DNA of 44,742 nt from Isotricha intestinalis (taxonomy: Eukaryota; Ciliophora; Litostomatea; Vestibuliferida; Isotrichidae). Made by a program: the position numbers and the translations under genes. The stretch spans positions 1-44,742 of the forward strand of contig JAJJLU010003621.1 in NCBI GenBank assembly GCA_023807065.1, read 5' to 3'. Positions 39,345-44,742 of this stretch are shown here, piece by piece. The stretch's first letter is position 1, and each line of letters begins with the position of its first letter. The notes beneath the pieces were generated by a model. The model was not told the DNA's origin. It made no database searches and was given only the letters and a program-made list of their open reading frames with translations.

Positions 39345-41720
39345 ATGCAGAATGAAAATAATGAAATAAATAAAGAAGAAAATAAAAAGCAAAAAATAAT
39401 TAAATCAGGCACTAAAAAAGGATTAAATATAAAGAAAAATTATTCCGAAGAATATATACTATCATTATTACAAAAAGCAGAAAAAAATAGAACAAAAAAT
39501 GAAATAAGAATATTATCAGAATATTTAAGTGAAAAATATGATTATTTTAAAAAAATAAAGAACAGTTCTCAAATTCAAAAATTAGAAAAAATAATATCAG
39601 TATTACATTATGAAATTTTTCATAAAGGAGATCCAATAATATTATTTGGAGAAGAGGGAGATAAATTTTATATATTAATAGAAGGAAGAGTGAATTTATA
39701 TCGTCCTATATATCCTCAAAAATTATTAACTCTACAAGAATATATAATATATTTAAATAATATCAAAAATGATGATAAAACAGGATTAATATTTAATAGA
39801 GTAATAGAAAAGAATAAAAATTTAAATATTGATATTAATTTCTATATGTCAATTCCCATTGCAGAAATTACTCATTATGGAAAAATGAATTTTTTTATTG
39901 AAGAAAATGAAAAATTAGGAGAATTTAATAATGGCTTTGCTTTTGGAGAAATTGCTTTAATTAAAAAAACTACTAGAAATGCTACAATTATTGCTATTGA
40001 TGATTGTAAATTAGTTTCTATTAATAAAACTGATTATAATAAAATTATGAAAGAATTAGAATTAAAAAGATTAGAAAAAGATTTAAAATTATTTAAAATT
40101 CATTATCCTTTTTTTTCTTTTTGGAGTTTAAATCATTTAATTAAATTATTTAATGGTTTTTCTAAAGAAGTTTTATATAATACTGATTATTTATATAAAC
40201 AAAATGAAGAAAGCAAATATATTTATATTATTGAAAATGGAGTTTTTGAAATTTATTGTTTATTAAGTTTAGGTTGGATTGAAGAATATTATAATTATAT
40301 TAATTATAATAAAAGTAATTTAATTAATTATTTAATTGGTAAATTTCCTGTTTCTGAAGAAGAAATAAATAATTTATATAATTTAGCAAAGGAAAATATA
40401 ATTGAATCTCCTATGACTTTTAATCCTTATAAACAAGAAAATTATACTATTTCAAATCCTAAAAAATTAAATTTTTTAGATTTTGAACAACAACAAATTG
40501 AGAAATTTGATAAATATAATTTATTTAAAATTAAAATTAAAACTATTTCTAATTATGATTTAATTGGTTTTGAAGATGCTTTGGAATTAAAAAAAAGGTT
40601 TTTTTTTGTTAAATGTATTTCTGAAAAAGCTCAAGTATTAAAGGTGAAAACAAAAGACTTTCATAATTTAATTAGTACTCTTGATAATGAAAATAATAAA
40701 AAATTTTTTATTGAAGTTATTAATACTAGAAAAGATAATTTTCTTAAAATTATTAAAAATGAAGTTGATTTAAAATTAAATAGAATTAATCATGAATTTG
40801 ATAAAACTTTTAAAGATTTTTTAAAAGCAAAAGGAAAATTTTCTTATGATAAATTAGAAGAAAAGAAAAAAAGTAAATATGTTGTTAAGGAAATAAATTA
40901 TAAGAAAAATAAAATATTAAATAATGAAAGATTATTAAATATTAATTTAAGAAGAAAACAAAATAGATCTTTAACTCATTTAAAAACTAGAAATTTAACA
41001 ATGTCAAAATTAAATTTACCTAATTTAACATATTCTAATTTTTCAAATTTTAAAAAACAAGAAAATAAAGAAATTGCTCCTTCAGATAATAATATAACAA
41101 ATATAAATACAAGAGATTATTCTAAAGAAAATAATTCAAATTATAAAATTAAAAAATTAGAAATTCCAATTAATTTAAAAACAATAGAAAATTCCAAAAC
41201 AGATAGAAAAATATTTAAAAAACTTTTTAAACAAAGAACAAATTCAAATGATAAAATATCATATCATAATATTAGTTTAACAAATTTAAATCCTGAAAAA
41301 AATAAATCATCAAGAAATAAAAATAATTCTTTTAAATTATTTAATACTGAAAAATATATAAAAAATTTAGGTAAAAATGATAAATTTTTAAAAAAAGAAG
41401 TAATTAAATTAGCAGGAATAACAAAAAAAATTCCAAAAAAAATAGTGAATAAAAAGAATGAAAATTTATTAAGAATTGAACGTAAATTTGTTTCTCCAGA
41501 AATAAATAATAAAATAAGAAATATTAATTCACAATTAACTGAACATTTTTCTCAAGGAAGTTTTTCAACTACTAATTTTTCGAATTATTTAAAAATACCT
41601 AATAATAATAATATTAATACTCATAATAATAAAAATAAAATATTTATAAATAAAAGAATTAGAGCTGAATTAAGAATGAAAGATTTTCGTTCTTTAAGAT
41701 TAAAAAAGAAATTTAAATAA
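39345..41720 (+). CDS. Cyclic-nucleotide-binding-domain protein with split CNBD (copy 2)
   Basis: A 791-residue protein. The CNB fold starts near residue 88 (HYEIFHKGDPIILFGEEGDKF) and is split by an insertion at about 120-195. It resumes with the cassette FAFGEIAL...TTRNATI (198-215), which keeps the key Glu (E202) and Arg (R211) for contacting the cyclic nucleotide. A second, degenerate CNB half covers about 265-460 (YKQNEESKYIYIIENGVFEIY). The C-terminal 280 residues are basic, Asn/Ser-rich and disordered. It shares domain order, insertion point (after a LTLQEYIIYLNNI-type helix) and length with the protein at 30559-32775. No catalytic domain is attached. Binding of cAMP or cGMP is more likely here than in copy 1. 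Confidence 0.82.
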   Translation: MQNENNEINKEENKKQKIIKSGTKKGLNIKKNYSEEYILSLLQKAEKNRTKNEIRILSEYLSEKYDYFKKIKNSSQIQKLEKIISVLHYEIFHKGDPIILFGEEGDKFYILIEGRVNLYRPIYPQKLLTLQEYIIYLNNIKNDDKTGLIFNRVIEKNKNLNIDINFYMSIPIAEITHYGKMNFFIEENEKLGEFNNGFAFGEIALIKKTTRNATIIAIDDCKLVSINKTDYNKIMKELELKRLEKDLKLFKIHYPFFSFWSLNHLIKLFNGFSKEVLYNTDYLYKQNEESKYIYIIENGVFEIYCLLSLGWIEEYYNYINYNKSNLINYLIGKFPVSEEEINNLYNLAKENIIESPMTFNPYKQENYTISNPKKLNFLDFEQQQIEKFDKYNLFKIKIKTISNYDLIGFEDALELKKRFFFVKCISEKAQVLKVKTKDFHNLISTLDNENNKKFFIEVINTRKDNFLKIIKNEVDLKLNRINHEFDKTFKDFLKAKGKFSYDKLEEKKKSKYVVKEINYKKNKILNNERLLNINLRRKQNRSLTHLKTRNLTMSKLNLPNLTYSNFSNFKKQENKEIAPSDNNITNINTRDYSKENNSNYKIKKLEIPINLKTIENSKTDRKIFKKLFKQRTNSNDKISYHNISLTNLNPEKNKSSRNKNNSFKLFNTEKYIKNLGKNDKFLKKEVIKLAGITKKIPKKIVNKKNENLLRIERKFVSPEINNKIRNINSQLTEHFSQGSFSTTNFSNYLKIPNNNNINTHNNKNKIFINKRIRAELRMKDFRSLRLKKKFK

Positions 41721-42066
41721 AATGCAACAAAAGTATTTTATTTTTTTATTGTTTTTTTATGCTATATTAAATATGTGAAATTATAAAAATATAAATTTAT
41801 ATTAATCAAATTATAAATCACTTTTATAAAAATTTTTAATTAATAATTATTATTCAAATGAAAATCAATTATAAAAAAGAATTATATTTAATGAATGAAT
41901 AAAATAATAAAATATTATTTCATCTGATGATAAAAATATAAATGCTATAATAACTAATTCATATAAATTAATTTTTCAATATTTGTTTAAATATAAGATA
42001 AAAAACAAATTTAATTTAAAAATTAAAAATTATACATATTTATTTTAACTATTCAAATAAAAAAAA
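41721..42066. other. Convergent intergenic region, no gene seen
   Basis: These 346 bases lie between the 3' ends of two convergent genes. A/T-rich throughout, with stops in all frames. No RNA gene or repeat array is seen; the two polyadenylation regions must be here. Confidence 0.6.
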
Positions 42067-42741
42067 TTAAATTAAATCCTTAATTTTATCTTGAATTTCA
42101 TTTTGTATTTCCTGAACATTTTTTAAATTTCCATTATCATCAAAACAATTAATAATATCCCAATTAAATTTTTTAGCAATATAAATTCCAGTGTTATAAG
42201 CATTAACTAAATGATTAATATCATTTTCCTGAATATCATTTTTAGTTCCAGATTTCAATTCATTTCTTTTTTTCATTAAATTAATAGAAATTTGAGGAGT
42301 AACATTTAAAAAAATAATTTTATCAGGTTTTGGTATTTTTAATATATTAAATTCAAAGTCATTTAACCAATTTAAAAAATTATCTAAATCATTTTTATTA
42401 TTTATTTTCCCTCCTTGATGAATCATATTACTTGAAACATATCTATCAAAAATAACAAAACTATTATTTTCTATATTATTATATATTTTCTTCATTGTAC
42501 AAAATCGATCTGTTGCAAATAATACACTACTTTGATATGCATCTATTTCATTTGCATTTTTTGATAATTCACCATTTAAATACATTTTTACTGGATTTGA
42601 ACTTTCAGATTTATAATTTGGGAAACTTTGTTTTTCTACTTTTTTATTTTTTGATACTAGATATGAATATAATAAATTTGTCTGAGTTTCTTTACCAGAA
42701 CCATCAATTCCTTCAATTACAATATATTTTACATTTTTCAT
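42067..42741 (-). CDS. tmk: Thymidylate (dTMP) kinase of bacterial, Clostridia-like type
   Basis: A 224-residue protein, the usual length for the family. The P-loop is GIDGSGKETQ (residues 11-20), the substrate region has FPNYKSE and VKMYLNGELSKN, and the DR motif is FDRYVSSN (about 98-105) followed by MIHQGGK. It would phosphorylate dTMP to dTDP with ATP for DNA synthesis. Eukaryotic DTYMK usually has a GLDRAGKSTQ-type loop. The GSGKETQ loop, the VKMYLNGE block, the FLNWL..FEFN segment and the YIAKKFNWDIINC end instead resemble Clostridia enzymes as I remember them. Base composition equals its neighbours, so any transfer is old and the gene has adapted. It has no intron and no targeting presequence, so it is probably cytosolic. 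It follows the piggyBac gene in the same direction by 258 bases. Confidence 0.88.
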   Translation of the reverse strand: MKNVKYIVIEGIDGSGKETQTNLLYSYLVSKNKKVEKQSFPNYKSESSNPVKMYLNGELSKNANEIDAYQSSVLFATDRFCTMKKIYNNIENNSFVIFDRYVSSNMIHQGGKINNKNDLDNFLNWLNDFEFNILKIPKPDKIIFLNVTPQISINLMKKRNELKSGTKNDIQENDINHLVNAYNTGIYIAKKFNWDIINCFDDNGNLKNVQEIQNEIQDKIKDLI

Positions 42742-42999
42742 TTTTTTTTAGTTTTTATTTATTTTTTTTAGGTTTTTTAAACATTCATTTGTTTTTTTTA
42801 TTTCAAATAAATAATTGTATTTTTAAGGAAAAATTACTTAAATATAGAATTGAAATTTGTCATATAATGAATTTTGATTTAAAAAAAATACCTATAATAA
42901 TATGTTTATTTTCATATTTTTTATTTGTTTGTTTTTTGCAATTTTTGAAATTTTTCCATTTATTATTTTAAAAATATGTTTAATTATTTAAATTTTTTT

Positions 43000-44736
43000 T
43001 TATTTATTTTCAGAGTTTAAATTTTTATGATATTTTAAAAAACATTTTTTAAAACAAAGAGAACATATTTTATTATTATTTAAATCAGAACAATCTAAAC
43101 AACAAAAAGAAGTTTTATTTTTACACAATTTACAAGATAACCTATATTTACTTTTTTTTTCAATATTAATATATTCAGGAAAATGAGACAATTTGTTTTT
43201 AATAATTTTTTTTTTTTCTCCAATTAAGCTAAAAATAATTTCTTTATAGAAGGAATAATAACCTTTTTTAATTAAAAGATTATATTCTTCATTATTTAAT
43301 TTATTTTTCATAATAATCTTATAAATAACCCAAGCATTAGAAATAGATAAATGAAGTAAATGTAAATAACAAGGTTTCCACCATTTTTTTGATTTATGAG
43401 GATATCTATATAATACTGTGGTTCTATTACAAGAATCAACTCCTTTTGAATTTTTATTATAATTAATTATACAATTTGGTTTATGATATATTTTAATATA
43501 TTTTTTATTTGTATTTATTGCTCTTTTTTCTCTTTTATATTCTATAATCTTAGGTATTTCTATATTACTTAATATATATACTATATTTGAATCATTAAAT
43601 ATTGTTAATGTTAAATTTTTATTTTCATTTATTAAAAATATATATTCATTTGTTTTTTTGGGTAGGGATAAATTATTATTTTTTAAAATTAGTCTATTTT
43701 TTTTTAAAGTACCAATTAATCCTGTTTTATGCTCTGTGAAATATTTTGCTAATTTAATTGAAGTATAATAATTATCCATATAAATAATTTTCCCTTGATT
43801 AAAATAATTTCCTATTAGATATATTACAGTTTGTTCAGTTTTTGAGAAATTATTTAGATTTTGTTCATCAAGAAAATTATTACCAGAATAAATTTTAAAT
43901 CGATAACAATAATAATTATCACTATCACAAATTAAAAATAATTTAATTCCATATTTTACAGGTTTAATTTTAATATATTGTTTAAAACCAAGTTTTCCAT
44001 TATATTTAATCATTGCTTCATCAATACATAAATCTCTTCCTGGTTCTAAATATTTTTCAAATTTATTATTTAAATAATTTATAATAATTCTAATTTTAAA
44101 TAATTTATCTTTGAAAATTGAATCTTTTGGTAAAGAATCTTCATTATTATTATTTAAATGAAAAAAAGAATTGATTCTATTAAAACGATGATAAGATAAA
44201 TAAGAATTAAAATTTGTTTTAAATAAAATATATTTACTAAATGAATCAGCAAAAACAGAATTAATATTTATTCCAGACCATAATAAAATTGCATTATATT
44301 TTTTAATTTCATCTTTAGTTATCTCATTCAAAGGTAATGAAGTTTTATTTTTTAAAAATTTAATTTTGTCATTTGCATAAATATTAGTTTGTTCTGTTAT
44401 TATATCCCATAAATCTTCACTAAAAAATAAATTTAAACAATCTATTGGTTTTGGATTTATTGGAAAATTATTTGGTAAATTTTTTAATTTACTATATGTT
44501 TTATTAATATAAGTTTCATTTGACCAATCACAAAATAAATTTGTTTTTTCTTTATATTCTTTTGGATTATTTGAAGTACTAAAAATATTCCATTTTATAT
44601 TATTATCATATATTACTTCTTCATTTTCATTTTCTGAAATTATATCATTATTATCTTCAATTATTGATTCATTATATATTGAATCTGATTCAAAATTATT
44701 TTCTTCTAAAAAAATATTTTCTTCATTTTTTTCCAT
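43000..44736 (-). CDS. piggyBac-type DDD transposase with C-terminal Cys-rich finger
   Basis: A 578-residue protein, close to the 594 of insect piggyBac. An acidic N-terminus (1-45) precedes the conserved N-terminal helices (LNLFFSEDLWDIITEQTN). The RNase H-like core follows, with catalytic Asp at D239 (CIDEAMIKYNGK), D321 (YMDNYYTSIKLAKYF) and D434 (GVDSCNR). The C-terminus (535-570) has paired Cys (CKLCKN, CCLDC, CSLC) like the piggyBac cross-brace finger that binds the terminal repeats. All three Asp are present and the frame is intact. No terminal inverted repeat or TTAA duplication could be matched, because the ATG is 6 bases from the window edge. It may be an active element or a host-tamed copy like the PiggyMac proteins that excise DNA in ciliate nuclear development; the sequence does not decide. 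Confidence 0.88.
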   Translation of the reverse strand: MEKNEENIFLEENNFESDSIYNESIIEDNNDIISENENEEVIYDNNIKWNIFSTSNNPKEYKEKTNLFCDWSNETYINKTYSKLKNLPNNFPINPKPIDCLNLFFSEDLWDIITEQTNIYANDKIKFLKNKTSLPLNEITKDEIKKYNAILLWSGININSVFADSFSKYILFKTNFNSYLSYHRFNRINSFFHLNNNNEDSLPKDSIFKDKLFKIRIIINYLNNKFEKYLEPGRDLCIDEAMIKYNGKLGFKQYIKIKPVKYGIKLFLICDSDNYYCYRFKIYSGNNFLDEQNLNNFSKTEQTVIYLIGNYFNQGKIIYMDNYYTSIKLAKYFTEHKTGLIGTLKKNRLILKNNNLSLPKKTNEYIFLINENKNLTLTIFNDSNIVYILSNIEIPKIIEYKREKRAINTNKKYIKIYHKPNCIINYNKNSKGVDSCNRTTVLYRYPHKSKKWWKPCYLHLLHLSISNAWVIYKIIMKNKLNNEEYNLLIKKGYYSFYKEIIFSLIGEKKKIIKNKLSHFPEYINIEKKSKYRLSCKLCKNKTSFCCLDCSDLNNNKICSLCFKKCFLKYHKNLNSENK

Positions 44737-44742
44737 TTAATT

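Noticed and set aside
42495..42971. Plus-strand hydrophobic frame across the tmk start
   Set aside because: It overlaps the conserved P-loop region of tmk on the opposite strand and is a Phe/Leu/Ile-rich shadow.
1..44742. Reassigned stop codons as in many ciliates
   Set aside because: All major genes read through in the standard code with no in-frame TAG or TGA, and Trp is TGG throughout. The codons are merely absent, so reassignment cannot be shown.
1..44742. tRNA or other RNA genes
   Set aside because: I looked for GC-richer islands and the T-loop pattern GGTTCGA-type on both strands. The few matches to TTCGA fall inside coding regions.
42742..44742. Terminal inverted repeats and TTAA duplication of a piggyBac element
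   Set aside because: TTAA is too common in this DNA to mean anything, no convincing inverted pair was seen on the left, and the right flank is only 6 bases.

Overview
The window is extremely AT-rich eukaryotic DNA (by eye under about 20% G+C), packed with protein genes on both strands. I count twenty: nineteen complete and one cut by the left edge. Codons are strongly A/T-ending, proteins are rich in Lys, Asn, Ile and Glu, and several carry Asn runs or KE-rich tails. All 19 visible stop codons are TAA; TAG and TGA are neither stops nor sense codons here. Three genes on the minus strand must be joined across four very short GT-AG introns (27, 32, 37 and 44 nt). A SSNA1-type basal-body protein implies a ciliated or flagellated cell. 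Tiny introns, a standard code, a PIEZO channel, split cyclic-nucleotide-binding proteins, a piggyBac-type transposase and a Clostridia-like thymidylate kinase together fit an anaerobic gut or rumen ciliate of the standard-code kind (litostome-like). This is an inference; an anaerobic fungus or another AT-rich protist is not excluded.

Layout. 1-2890: a truncated coiled-coil protein and an AIG1/FAR-17a-type membrane protein (both minus). 3211-10951: four plus-strand genes, namely a SWI3/SMARCC-type SWIRM-SANT subunit, an unrecognised protein, a RING/TRAF-finger/WD40 protein and a large KE-rich repeat protein. 11078-19456: a full-length PIEZO channel (minus), divergent from a plus-strand run at 19580-28736 that holds TRAPPC8/Trs85, an NBR1-like PB1-UBA protein, two coiled-coil proteins and an unrecognised protein. 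28859-39313: a minus run with an unrecognised protein, a split-CNBD protein, a DENND4/Crag homologue (2 exons), SSNA1 (2 exons, the first of 6 nt) and an inactive-E2-like protein (3 exons). 39345-41720: a second split-CNBD protein (plus). 42067-44736: a bacterial-type dTMP kinase and a piggyBac transposase with all three catalytic Asp (both minus).

Functional threads. Membrane traffic and autophagy are represented by TRAPPC8, the PB1-UBA protein directly behind it (40 bp) and DENND4. Signalling and sensing are represented by PIEZO and the two CNBD paralogues. The right edge combines a probable bacterial acquisition with a transposase gene. Gene spacing is short: 31 bp between two divergent starts at 39314-39344 and 123 bp between PIEZO and TRAPPC8. 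I saw no tRNA, rRNA, CRISPR array or telomere repeat.
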